A stretch of DNA of 64,000 nt from DASXHD01 sp038239005 (GTDB lineage: Bacteria > Myxococcota_A > Polyangia > Polyangiales > Polyangiaceae): the NCBI GenBank assembly GCA_038239005.1, contig JBBSFE010000008.1, forward strand, positions 1-64,000, given 5' to 3'. Below the pieces are notes generated by a model, which was not told the DNA's origin, made no database searches, and was given only the letters and a program-made list of their open reading frames with translations. The number at the start of each line of letters is the position of its first letter. Within the stretch, counting starts at the first letter, position 1. A program made the position numbers and the translations under genes. Shown piece by piece: positions 15,838 to 23,957 of this stretch.

Positions 15838-16584
15838 TTACGGAACCCGGTCGGGCGTCGGCACCGTCGTGCCCGTGCGGACGGCGTAGACGATCGCGGC
15901 GGTCAATGCGGCGTCGGCTTTTTCGCAATCGCTCGTGACCTCGCCGGACGATGCGCCTTTGCACTCGTGGCCACGCCGATCGTATGCGGCTTTCACGCCA
16001 GCGTTTTCGAGGAGCGCATCTTTCGTCGGGGCGGCCAGGAAGCGCCACGTGACAGGGGCGAACTTCGCCGTCGGTGGATGGCGGAGCGTCACTTCGTCGT
16101 CGGCGAGCGTGTAGCAGTTGCCGTCCCAGCGCATCACTTGGTAGCCGCCGGTGCCGCTCACCTGAATGCCCTCGTGCGTGGACGAGCGTTTCTTCAAGAT
16201 CAAAACTTCTTCGTCGAACTTGAGCTTCGCGCGCGTCGATCCACCGCCTTCCGCGTTCCATCCATCGACATCGCCGCGAAGGTACGCGTGAGTGAACGGC
16301 ATCGACTTGGACATCAAGAGGAGCGCGACATCCGGGAACGACGCATCGCATAGCCGTTTCACGAACACCGCATCGGGCACGCACGGGTCCGTCGACGCGC
16401 AGCCACCCGGAATGATGTGCGGCGGATCTTTGCTCGCCGTCGCGCTCGATGATGTTGTCGGCGCCGCGCTGGCCGTCGCGGCGGTCGTCGCGCTCGTGTT
16501 GCTCGACGTCGTCGGATCGGTCGCGGGCTTGTCGCTCGAGCCACCACACGCAACCACGAGAACCATCGCGGTAAGAAATTTCAT
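15838..16584 (-). CDS. Uncharacterised lipoprotein with a Ser/Thr/Ala linker
   Basis: A 248-residue secreted lipoprotein. The signal is very short (MKFLTAMVLVVACGGSS, lipobox VVAC). Residues 18-55 are a Ser/Thr/Ala-rich linker typical of exported myxobacterial lipoproteins. The folded part carries about six cysteines (GCASTDPC, RLC, NCY, HEC, DCE), which suggests disulfides. No family was recognised. Confidence 0.6.
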   Translation of the reverse strand: MKFLTAMVLVVACGGSSDKPATDPTTSSNTSATTAATASAAPTTSSSATASKDPPHIIPGGCASTDPCVPDAVFVKRLCDASFPDVALLLMSKSMPFTHAYLRGDVDGWNAEGGGSTRAKLKFDEEVLILKKRSSTHEGIQVSGTGGYQVMRWDGNCYTLADDEVTLRHPPTAKFAPVTWRFLAAPTKDALLENAGVKAAYDRRGHECKGASSGEVTSDCEKADAALTAAIVYAVRTGTTVPTPDRVP

Positions 16585-16650
16585 TCGCGCGAATTGAATC
16601 AGCGCGCAAGCGATGATGCAAGCGCCTCGCGATAACGCGGTGCGGTAAGG

Positions 16651-17742
16651 TTACAGACGCATTTCGACGGAGACGTTCGAGCCACCGACGACGATGTCGG
16701 GTCGGCGGTCGCCGTTCAGGTCCACGAATTCATAGGGGCTCGCGTCCGACCAGGCACCCGTGACGAGCGATCCGTTTTTGGCGAACGTTCCATCGCCGTT
16801 GCCGACCATCACTACGATCTGGGCGTCCTGCTCGAGGATGATATCCATCTTCCCATCGCCGGTGACATCTTCGAAGCGGTAGCCGACCTCGTGAACCTGA
16901 GCGAACTGCGCCCACGACGAGAAGCCGGTTGCGGCGTCGTTGTGCATGAGCGCGTAGGTCTTCGGCACGCTGTCCGTCTCGAGGGTCACGATGTCCGTGC
17001 GACCGTCGCCATCGACGTCCACGAACATCGGCGCGCTGAGGCTTTCGCTCGCAGTGATGATCACCTCGAGCGACCCGAACGAATTCCCACCGAGGTTCCG
17101 CTGCACGGCGATTGTCGATCCAACGGCGTAGACAAAGTCGGGTTTACCGTCAGCATCGATGTCGACAACGTCCGGCAGGCCTGGTCCGGCGACATCGAAG
17201 GCCTTCTCCGTCGAGCCATCCGTAACCATGTCGTAGACGACAACCTTGCCGCTCTCGTAACAAACTGTGTTCTCGTACCCATCAATCGAGGCGACGTAGA
17301 GATGACAGGTGTTTTGGTCGGGTATTGACTGAGCGTCTCCCTGCCTAAAGGTCCCGTCGCCATTCGAGAACGCGAACTGGGCCTTGCCCTCCTCGTCGAA
17401 CCAGAAGATGTCGCTACGGCCGTCACCATCCACGTCGTGCACCGCTACGCCCGACGTGACGGAAATCTGGGAGGACACGGGGTCAAGCGATCCGTGGTTT
17501 AGGAAGACACGCACGGAGTCCTCTGCAATGCATCCGAGAATGTCCGCTTTCCCATCGCCGTCGAAATCGCCGGTAAGAATCCACGGCACAGCAACATCGC
17601 CATCGCACGTGAGAATCGACGACGGTCCGAACGCGATGGGTGTTGCATCCGACGATCCAGACGTGTCGCCCGGGTCGCCGCAAGCCATCGTGACGGCCGC
17701 GAGGCCAGCAGAGAAGACGAAAAGGAGCGGTTGTTTGCGCAT
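16651..17742 (-). CDS. FG-GAP/VCBS repeat lipoprotein
   Basis: A 363-residue lipoprotein (signal RKQPLLFVFSAGLAAVTMAC, lipobox TMAC). It is built from repeated blades with calcium-binding loops of the DxDGDGxxD type: GDFDGDGKADI, VDGDGRSDIFW, IDADGKPDFVY, VDGDGRTDIV, VTGDGKMDII and LNGDRRPDIV. This is the FG-GAP/VCBS beta-propeller used in integrin-like and extracellular adhesion or enzyme-associated proteins. About seven blades fit a complete propeller. The ATG at 17742 is preferred over one four codons earlier because it begins the signal cleanly. It lies 45 bp downstream of the oxoamine synthase on the same strand and could be read on that transcript. Confidence 0.75.
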   Translation of the reverse strand: MRKQPLLFVFSAGLAAVTMACGDPGDTSGSSDATPIAFGPSSILTCDGDVAVPWILTGDFDGDGKADILGCIAEDSVRVFLNHGSLDPVSSQISVTSGVAVHDVDGDGRSDIFWFDEEGKAQFAFSNGDGTFRQGDAQSIPDQNTCHLYVASIDGYENTVCYESGKVVVYDMVTDGSTEKAFDVAGPGLPDVVDIDADGKPDFVYAVGSTIAVQRNLGGNSFGSLEVIITASESLSAPMFVDVDGDGRTDIVTLETDSVPKTYALMHNDAATGFSSWAQFAQVHEVGYRFEDVTGDGKMDIILEQDAQIVVMVGNGDGTFAKNGSLVTGAWSDASPYEFVDLNGDRRPDIVVGGSNVSVEMRL

Positions 17743-17787
17743 GGTGCCTTCCATCGGCGGGAAAGCATCGGAAGTTGCGCGAAATCG

Positions 17788-19020
17788 TCAGTCGTCTTCG
17801 AGCGCGCCGATGTCTTCGCCGGAGAGGACGAAGAACGCCTCGCCGTATTCTTTGAGGAGGCCGAGCGCGAGATCCATGTCTTCTTGCGTGTGGCCGCGGG
17901 TCACGTTCACGCGGAGACGCTCCTCGCCGATTTTGGCGCCCGGGTAGACGATGGGCACCATCAAGACGCCGCACTCGAGAAGCGCGACGTGCATGAAGAG
18001 CGTCTTGCGCTCTTCGCGGCAGTAGACCGGCATGATGTGCGTGTTCGACGCGCCGAGATCGAAGCCCGCTTCTTTGAGCTTGCCGCGCATGTACGCCGCT
18101 TTTTGGTGAAGCTCCGTGACGAGCTTCGGGCCTTCGGCTTCGAGCATGTCGAGGATCGTGCTCGCCGCCGCAACGATCGGGACGGGCAGGGAAGCCGAGA
18201 ACAAGAACGAGCGCGCCGTGTTCTGGATATATTCGACGACTTCGTGTTTGCCGAGCAGGATGCCGCCGATGCCGCCAAACGTCTTCGAGAACGTGCTGAC
18301 GACGAGCGGAACTTTTCCTTCGACGCCCGCGGCTTCCAAAATTCCGCGGCCGTGCTCGCCGAGCGTGCCGGTGCCGTGCGCGTCGTCGAGGACGATGAAC
18401 GCATCGTATGCGGCGCAGATGTCGATCATTTCTTTGATGGGCGCGGTGTCGCCGTCGAGCGAGTAGACGCCTTCGATGAGGACGACGGCGTTCTTGCGCT
18501 CGCGCGTCTTCAAAATGCGTTCGAGGCTCTTGACCGAGTTGTGGTTGAAGAAACGAACCTCGGGCGCGCGCCCCGGCGTTCCTGCAGCCATGAACGTTCC
18601 GTCGAGGATGCATGCGTGGCTGTACGCGTCGAGGACGAGCGTCGTGTCTTTGTCGGCGAGAGAAGCGATCGTGCCTAGCATCGCTTGGTAGCCCGTCGTG
18701 AAGAGCAGGCACTTCTCGAAGCCGTACCAATCGGCGAGACGCTTCTCGAGCGCGACGTGCTCGGTGGTCGTGGCCTGCACGCGCGAGCTCGAGAGACCAC
18801 ACGCGTATTTGTCGACGGCTTTGTGCGCCGCCTCTTTCACCTTCGGGTGATTCGTGAGGCCGAGGTAATCGTTCGAGCTGAAGTTGATGACCGGCTTGCC
18901 CGCGATCGTCGTGTGCAGACCGCCGCTCTCGAACTCGCGGAAGAATGGGTAGAGCTGCTTTTCGCGAGCTTTGCGGATTCGGTCGAGCTCGGCGTGCGCT
19001 TTGTCGTCGATGAAACCCAT
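17788..19020 (-). CDS. Alpha-oxoamine synthase family PLP enzyme (SPT/KBL/AONS-like)
   Basis: A 410-residue fold-type I PLP enzyme of the family that condenses an acyl thioester with an amino acid and releases CO2 (serine palmitoyltransferase, 8-amino-7-oxononanoate synthase, KBL). The PLP lysine is K246 in STFSKTFGG. The ring-stacking His is in AYSHACILDG (H135), and DDAHGTGTLGEHG (about 212-224) supplies Asp and His. NFSSNDYLGLTNHP is the usual N-terminal motif. Upstream by 10 bases is a CLF-like ketosynthase and then KS-alpha, so its acyl donor is probably an ACP-bound chain from that pair. That makes a release enzyme for an amino-ketone lipid more likely than biotin synthesis; no other bio gene is present. 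The start at 19018-19020 gives the family-typical N-terminus. Confidence 0.87.
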   Translation of the reverse strand: MGFIDDKAHAELDRIRKAREKQLYPFFREFESGGLHTTIAGKPVINFSSNDYLGLTNHPKVKEAAHKAVDKYACGLSSSRVQATTTEHVALEKRLADWYGFEKCLLFTTGYQAMLGTIASLADKDTTLVLDAYSHACILDGTFMAAGTPGRAPEVRFFNHNSVKSLERILKTRERKNAVVLIEGVYSLDGDTAPIKEMIDICAAYDAFIVLDDAHGTGTLGEHGRGILEAAGVEGKVPLVVSTFSKTFGGIGGILLGKHEVVEYIQNTARSFLFSASLPVPIVAAASTILDMLEAEGPKLVTELHQKAAYMRGKLKEAGFDLGASNTHIMPVYCREERKTLFMHVALLECGVLMVPIVYPGAKIGEERLRVNVTRGHTQEDMDLALGLLKEYGEAFFVLSGEDIGALEDD

Positions 19021-19030
19021 GGCTCGCGCG

Positions 19031-20194
19031 CTATAGCATGGGCGCGCGCACGAGAACCGCGGACGCGTTGCCGTAATAACCGGTGATGGTGACGAGAACG
19101 TTACGCACCTGCTTGGGCGCTGGACCGTGCAAGATCGCGGCGGGCGCGATGCCCTGAATCCACGCGACCGCGCACGCGAGCGCCATGGCGCCACCGGCGC
19201 CGAGCGTTTCACCGACGAGCGCTTTCGGTTTGGAGACGCATACGTCGTCACCGAGCACGGCGTTGATCCCCGCGAGCTCCGCGGTGTCGAACGGCCTGAG
19301 ACCCGAGATGCCGCTCGCGACGATGTCGACGTCTTTGGGGGCGAGCTGGGCATCCTCGAGGCAGCTCTCGATTGCGCGCGTCACGGCGTCGGTCGACGCG
19401 AAAATCATTTGTCCGTCATTGTCGGGGGCGTCGAATGCAGTGCCGAAGCCCGTAATTTCGGCGAGCGCCCGGGCGCCGCGCGATTTTGCAAACGCGGCTT
19501 GCTCGAGCGCGAGCATCGCTGCGCCTTCACCGAGGAGCGCACCCGCTTCGAGCATGCCAAGCCGATGAAACGCGACGTAGAGCGCTTCGCTCGCGGCTTC
19601 GGCGCCGCCCACGAGGAGCGCAGAAGCGCGATCGTTTTCGAAATGCACGTCGGCGCACGCGACAGCATCGAGCGCGCCGCAGTTGCCGTCGCTCACGGCG
19701 ACGTTGAGCGCGCGCATCTCTTCCCAGATGCTCGCGTAGCCGCTTGCGCTGTTGGCAACGGTGTTCGGAAACCTCGCGGGGTTGATGTAGCGCGCGTCTT
19801 CGAGGTGAGCGACGCGATCGAGCTCCGTGATGGCTTCGAGCGAGCCGTACGCATTCGAGCACACGACGCCGACGCGATCGGCCGACGCGGGCGCAATGAA
19901 GACGTTGTCCTTCTTGAGCCCGGCGTCGACCGCGCCGAGGCGCGTCGCGACGACGAGCAGCTTCGTCAATCGGTCGAGCGTCCGAAGCCCCTTGTCGCCG
20001 AGATACTTCGTCGGATCGAAGTCCGGCACTTCGGCGACTGCAGCGTCTTTGTACGGCGTCGCATCGAAGCTCTCGACGGCCTTCTTGGGCGCGTCACGAA
20101 GAAGCACCGGGTTCGCGAGAGCGCGAAAAAATGCTTCGCGACCGATGCCGATCGTCGAGCAAATCCCGATGCCGGTGACGATACGCGGCTCCAC
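19031..20194 (-). CDS. Ketosynthase-like chain length factor (KS-beta), catalytically dead
   Basis: A 387-residue thiolase-fold ketosynthase that keeps the family frame (IVTGIGICSTIGIG at the N-terminus, GEGAAMLALE) but has lost the active site. The cysteine nucleophile region reads SDGNCGALDA (about 168-177), with Asn at the nucleophile position and the only Cys one residue late. The first His motif (NAHGTGT) is replaced by ASGISGLRPFD, and the second (GHTxGAAG) reads GETLGAGG. This is the pattern of chain length factors in type II polyketide synthases, which pair with an active KS-alpha. The active partner lies directly upstream with a 3-base gap, and the GTG start depends on it. Confidence 0.8.
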   Translation of the reverse strand: MEPRIVTGIGICSTIGIGREAFFRALANPVLLRDAPKKAVESFDATPYKDAAVAEVPDFDPTKYLGDKGLRTLDRLTKLLVVATRLGAVDAGLKKDNVFIAPASADRVGVVCSNAYGSLEAITELDRVAHLEDARYINPARFPNTVANSASGYASIWEEMRALNVAVSDGNCGALDAVACADVHFENDRASALLVGGAEAASEALYVAFHRLGMLEAGALLGEGAAMLALEQAAFAKSRGARALAEITGFGTAFDAPDNDGQMIFASTDAVTRAIESCLEDAQLAPKDVDIVASGISGLRPFDTAELAGINAVLGDDVCVSKPKALVGETLGAGGAMALACAVAWIQGIAPAAILHGPAPKQVRNVLVTITGYYGNASAVLVRAPML

Positions 20195-20197
20195 GAC

Positions 20198-21448
20198 TCA
20201 GGCGGCAGCGCGACGCGGCCGTAATGCCGGGTCGGGGAGGACGCCGGGCTTCGCAAAACACGCGACCGCGTTGTAGCCGCCGAACGCGAGCGAGTTGTTG
20301 AGCACGACATCCGCCTTGCCCTTGCGCGCGGTGTTGGCGACGACGTTGATGTCGCATGCGGGGTCGAACGTTTCGTACGAGATCGTCGGCGGGTAGATGC
20401 CGGTCTCGATCGTCATGACGCACGAGATCGCTTCGAGCGCGCTCGATGCGCCCATGCAGTGACCGATCATGCTCTTCACGCTGGAGATCGGAACGCGGCG
20501 GTCGCCGAAGACGGCGCGCATGACTTTGGCTTCCGCGAGATCGTTCGCGCGCGTGCCGGTGCCGTGTGCGTTCACGAAGTCGACCATGTCGGGGCCGATG
20601 CCTGCGTGCTCGAGCGCGAGGCGCATCGCGAGAGCGCTGCCCATGGCTTCGGGATCCGGGCGAGTGATGTGGTACGCGTCGCACGAGAGGCCGTAACCGC
20701 CGACCTCGGCTTGCACGTGCGCGTTGCGGCGGACGGCATGCTCTTCGGATTCGAGAACGAGCAGGCCCGCGCCTTCGCCGAGGATCAAACCTTGGCGATT
20801 GAGATCGAACGGCTGGCATCGCTCGGGCGCCATCGCCGCGAGGCGTACGAAGCCGGAGAACTGAAGCTGCTGGAGCATCTCTGCGGCGCCGGCGATCACG
20901 ACATCCGCGCGGCCCGAGCGAATCAAGTCGGTCGCGAAACCGATCGAGTAGTTTCCCGCTGCGCACGCGGCGGGCATCGTGAGGACCATGCCCTGGGCGC
21001 CGATGGCGCGCGCGAGGTGAATCGGCAAGAGCGTGGACCCGTACTTCGGGAGGAGCGTGCGGCGCACCGCGCTCTGACCGCCGGCAATCCAAGCATGGTC
21101 GAGGTCGGCGATGACGTCGGCCTCGCCCATCGTGGTGCCGAGCACGACCGACGTACGCGGCCCGCGGAGGTCTTGCGGTGTGATGGCAGCGTCTTCGACG
21201 GCCATGCGCATCGCGGCGAGTGACATCGCAGAGCAGCGCCCGGCGCGGCGAAGCTCGTTGGCGGTGAGGTGATCCTCGGCGCGGAAATCTTTGATCTCAC
21301 CGGCGATGGAGCGACCGAGCGGAGCGGCATCGAACGACTCGACGGGAGTGATGCCGCTTTGCCCTCTCGCGAGCGCATCAAAAAAAGCGCGACGGCCGAG
21401 CCCAATCGAGCTCACGACACCAACACCCGTAATGAACACGCGTCGCAC
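20198..21448 (-). CDS. Beta-ketoacyl synthase (KS-alpha)
   Basis: A 416-residue condensing enzyme that joins acyl and malonyl units on carrier proteins. All catalytic residues are present: Cys162 in MPAACAAGNYS, His295 in VNAHGTGT, Lys325 and His330 in SVKSMIGHCMGA. The N-terminus FITGVGVVSSIGLG is standard. Its gene leads an operon with a catalytically dead KS (CLF) and an oxoamine synthase, so it is a KS-alpha of a type-II-like system, not housekeeping FabF. The start is GTG at 21446-21448, and the divergent acyl-AMP ligase begins about 130 bp away. Confidence 0.88.
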   Translation of the reverse strand: MRRVFITGVGVVSSIGLGRRAFFDALARGQSGITPVESFDAAPLGRSIAGEIKDFRAEDHLTANELRRAGRCSAMSLAAMRMAVEDAAITPQDLRGPRTSVVLGTTMGEADVIADLDHAWIAGGQSAVRRTLLPKYGSTLLPIHLARAIGAQGMVLTMPAACAAGNYSIGFATDLIRSGRADVVIAGAAEMLQQLQFSGFVRLAAMAPERCQPFDLNRQGLILGEGAGLLVLESEEHAVRRNAHVQAEVGGYGLSCDAYHITRPDPEAMGSALAMRLALEHAGIGPDMVDFVNAHGTGTRANDLAEAKVMRAVFGDRRVPISSVKSMIGHCMGASSALEAISCVMTIETGIYPPTISYETFDPACDINVVANTARKGKADVVLNNSLAFGGYNAVACFAKPGVLPDPALRPRRAAA

Positions 21449-21516
21449 GTTACCTGGTGCTTATAACCTCGCGGTCGACCCATCGGCAACGAAACCGGCT
21501 GCGAATAGCGGTTCGC

Positions 21517-21536
21517 ACGTGCAGGGGCTTGCACGT
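21517..21536. promoter_or_regulatory. Inverted repeat in the shared KS / acyl-AMP ligase promoter region
   Basis: ACGTGCA and TGCACGT are separated by six bases (GGGGCT). The repeat sits in the 131-bp region between the divergent KS-alpha and acyl-AMP ligase genes, where one dimeric regulator could control both directions. No regulator gene lies next to it. Confidence 0.35.
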
Positions 21537-21579
21537 CGATCGCCTCAAAACCTCGGTGCTTGCGCGTGATGCGCATGCA

Positions 21580-23373
21580 ATGGTAGCGGCGTTGCCGATG
21601 CTTCTGACCGATTCGAAACGCCCGAAGCTCGTGGCGCCGACGCTCGTCGATGCCGTCAAGGAGCTCCGTCACCTCGACAAGAAAGGCTTCGTCTTCATCC
21701 GCGCAGATGGCACCGAGCGGTTTTGCTCGTTCCAAACCATCGACGAAGAGGCCGAACGCCGCGGAGCGCACTTCGCCGCGCACGGTGTGAAGCGTGGTGA
21801 TCGCGTGGCGATCGTCGTCCCCGATCCGGACGAATTCGTGCTGTCGTTTCTCGGTGCGATCTACGCGGGCGGCGTGCCCGTGCCGATGTATCCGCAGCTC
21901 TCGTTCAAGAACGTCGACACCTACCACGACACCGTTGCGCACGTCGTCAACGCGTCGGGCGCGAAGCTTCTCCTCACCACGCAGGCAACGCGTCAGTTCA
22001 TCGACCCCGTCGTGCCGCGCACCGACTGCATTCGAGAGGTCATGACGACCGACATGCTCGCTGCGCCTTCGCCCGGCAAGCTCGACGTGAAATTGTCCGC
22101 CGACGATTTGTGTTTCTTGCAGTTCACGTCGGGCTCGACGTCGAAACCGAAGGGCGTCGTCGTCACGCACGGCAACCTCGCCGCCAACAGCGAAGCGTTC
22201 ATGATTCACGGGCTCGGCAAAGACTCGAGCGTCGACAAAGGAACGAGCTGGCTGCCGCTCTTCCACGACATGGGTCTCATCGGCTTCGTCATTGGCCCGC
22301 TCTTCACGGAAATTCCCGTCGTCTTCATGCCGACGGCGAGCTTCGTTCGAAGCCCGCGCATCTGGCTCGATGCGATCAACCGCCACCGCGGGACGATCAC
22401 CTACGCACCGAACTTCGCGTATGCGCTCGTCGCCAAGCGCCTCAAAGAGAAAGACGTTCAAGGTCTCGATCTCTCGTGCATTCGCATCGCGGGCTGCGGC
22501 GCCGAGCCGATTCAGGCCAAGACGCTGCGTGATTTCGCAGAGCGATTGAAGCCCGCTGGGTTCAACCCGAAGGCGTACATCCCGTCGTACGGCATGGCCG
22601 AGGCGACGCTCGCGATCAGCTTTGCGCCGCACGGCCAAGGTTTTTCGACCGACTCGATCGATCCGAAATCGCTCCAGCAAAGCGAAACGAAAAAATCTTC
22701 TGCCGCCGACGCCCAAGAGCTCGTGTGCTGCGGCAAATCATTTCCCGATCACGAGATCCGCGTCATCGATGAAGCGGGCAACGCGCTCGGCGAGCGCCAA
22801 GTCGGTCAAATCGTCACGACGGGCCCAAGCATCGGTCAGGGTTACTTCGAAGAGCCCGAGCTCACGGCCGAAGCGTTCAAAAAAATCCCCGGCGACGATC
22901 GCATCTGGCTCCACACCGGCGACCTCGGCTACTTCGCCGATGGGTCGATCTACATTTGCGGTCGTCTCAAGGACATCATCATCATCCGCGGCCGTAACTT
23001 CTACCCCAACGACATCGAGTGGGTCGCGAGCGAGCTCCCCGGCGTGCGCCGCGGCAACGTCGTAGCGTTCGGTGTCACGGTCGACTCGAATGGCAAATTC
23101 GTCGAAGACGGCACGGGCGAAGAGCAGCTCGTCGTTTGCGCCGAGGCCTTCTCGGGCGACGCCGACCAGCTCGCCATCGACGTCCAAAAAGCCGTGACCG
23201 ATCAGATTGGAATCGCCGTCTGGAAGGTCGAAATCGTGCCCCAAGGCGCGCTCCCACGGACCTCGAGCGGCAAGCCCCAGCGTCGAAAAACCAAGCGTAT
23301 GTTCATGGACGACACCCTGCCCAAACGCGCAAATTCATTCGCGGACCGCGCAGACCGTGACCAGCCGACATGA
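21580..23373 (+). CDS. Fatty acyl-AMP ligase (FAAL-like)
   Basis: A 597-residue adenylate-forming enzyme that activates a fatty acid as acyl-AMP and hands it to a carrier protein. The P-loop is FTSGSTSKPKGVVVTH, followed by SWLPLFHDMGLIG, the hallmark of long-chain FAALs. SYGMAEATLA, the HTGDLGYFADG hinge and the C-terminal lysine region (RTSSGKPQRRKT) are present. Two ACPs follow on the same strand, which are the obvious acceptors. The frame is open 41 codons upstream of 21580 but that part looks non-coding; an ATG at 21598 is another possible start. No convincing ribosome site decides between them. Confidence 0.88.
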   Translation: MVAALPMLLTDSKRPKLVAPTLVDAVKELRHLDKKGFVFIRADGTERFCSFQTIDEEAERRGAHFAAHGVKRGDRVAIVVPDPDEFVLSFLGAIYAGGVPVPMYPQLSFKNVDTYHDTVAHVVNASGAKLLLTTQATRQFIDPVVPRTDCIREVMTTDMLAAPSPGKLDVKLSADDLCFLQFTSGSTSKPKGVVVTHGNLAANSEAFMIHGLGKDSSVDKGTSWLPLFHDMGLIGFVIGPLFTEIPVVFMPTASFVRSPRIWLDAINRHRGTITYAPNFAYALVAKRLKEKDVQGLDLSCIRIAGCGAEPIQAKTLRDFAERLKPAGFNPKAYIPSYGMAEATLAISFAPHGQGFSTDSIDPKSLQQSETKKSSAADAQELVCCGKSFPDHEIRVIDEAGNALGERQVGQIVTTGPSIGQGYFEEPELTAEAFKKIPGDDRIWLHTGDLGYFADGSIYICGRLKDIIIIRGRNFYPNDIEWVASELPGVRRGNVVAFGVTVDSNGKFVEDGTGEEQLVVCAEAFSGDADQLAIDVQKAVTDQIGIAVWKVEIVPQGALPRTSSGKPQRRKTKRMFMDDTLPKRANSFADRADRDQPT

Positions 23374-23448
23374 CCACCCGTGCAGTATCGGCCTTGAGGT
23401 TTCGCGGGTTTTCGGGTAGCTAGCGCGGGCATCGAATTCGCAGGAGGC

Positions 23449-23709
23449 ATGACGAACACCATGGCGCCCAGTCGCAACGACCTTCTTCTTATGTTCCAGA
23501 AGACGGCCACCGAAATCGCAGAGAAGGAGTTTCCGAACATCTCGGAGGCCACCGTCATCAGCGAGCTGGGGATCGACTCTCTCGGCATGCTCGAGATCGT
23601 CGGAGCGATGGAGCGTCAGCTGAAGATTCAAATCCCCGACGAATCGCTCGCAGGCATCCAGACCGTGAAGGATTTGCTCGAGCTCGTCGAAAAGCGAGGT
23701 GCTTCGTGA
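23449..23709 (+). CDS. Acyl carrier protein, first of a tandem pair
   Basis: An 86-residue ACP with the phosphopantetheine serine in ELGIDSLGMLEIVGAMER and the recognition helix after it. A strong ribosome site (AGGAGG, 23442-23447) lies 1 base before the ATG at 23449 and 13 before the next in-frame ATG at 23461. Neither spacing is ideal, so the true start may be the second one (82 residues). It is 75 bp downstream of the acyl-AMP ligase and overlaps a second ACP, so all three are likely one operon. Confidence 0.87.
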   Translation: MTNTMAPSRNDLLLMFQKTATEIAEKEFPNISEATVISELGIDSLGMLEIVGAMERQLKIQIPDESLAGIQTVKDLLELVEKRGAS

Positions 23710-23957
23710 GTGCGAGCGAGAACTTGAAGACGGAGCTCCGTTCTCTCATCCTGGAAATCGCCGAAAAAGACGAAATCCCGGACGACACGCATTTCAAAGA
23801 CCTCGGCATCGACTCCATGATGGGCGTCGAAATCGTCGCGGCCATCGAGCGCCAATACAAGATCAAGATCGAGGACTCGGAGCTCGAAGAAGTCTCCACG
23901 CTCAACAAGAGCTACGACCTCGTCAAAAAGAAGATCGACGCCGTCCAAGCGGCGTAA
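23706..23957 (+). CDS. Acyl carrier protein, second of a tandem pair
   Basis: An 83-residue ACP with the modification site DLGIDSMMGVEIVAAIER (Met-Met after the serine rather than the common Leu). It is highly charged, with a Lys-rich C-terminus. The GTG start overlaps the stop of the first ACP by 4 bases, so both are made together. The two ACPs differ clearly in sequence, which suggests different roles, for example one loaded by the ligase and one carrying the extender. Confidence 0.87.
   Translation: MSASENLKTELRSLILEIAEKDEIPDDTHFKDLGIDSMMGVEIVAAIERQYKIKIEDSELEEVSTLNKSYDLVKKKIDAVQAA

Noticed and set aside
17788..19020. Call of biotin gene bioF for the PLP enzyme
   Set aside because: No other bio genes are near and it is in an operon with a KS-alpha/CLF pair, so a pathway-specific oxoamine synthase fits better. 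The family call was kept general.
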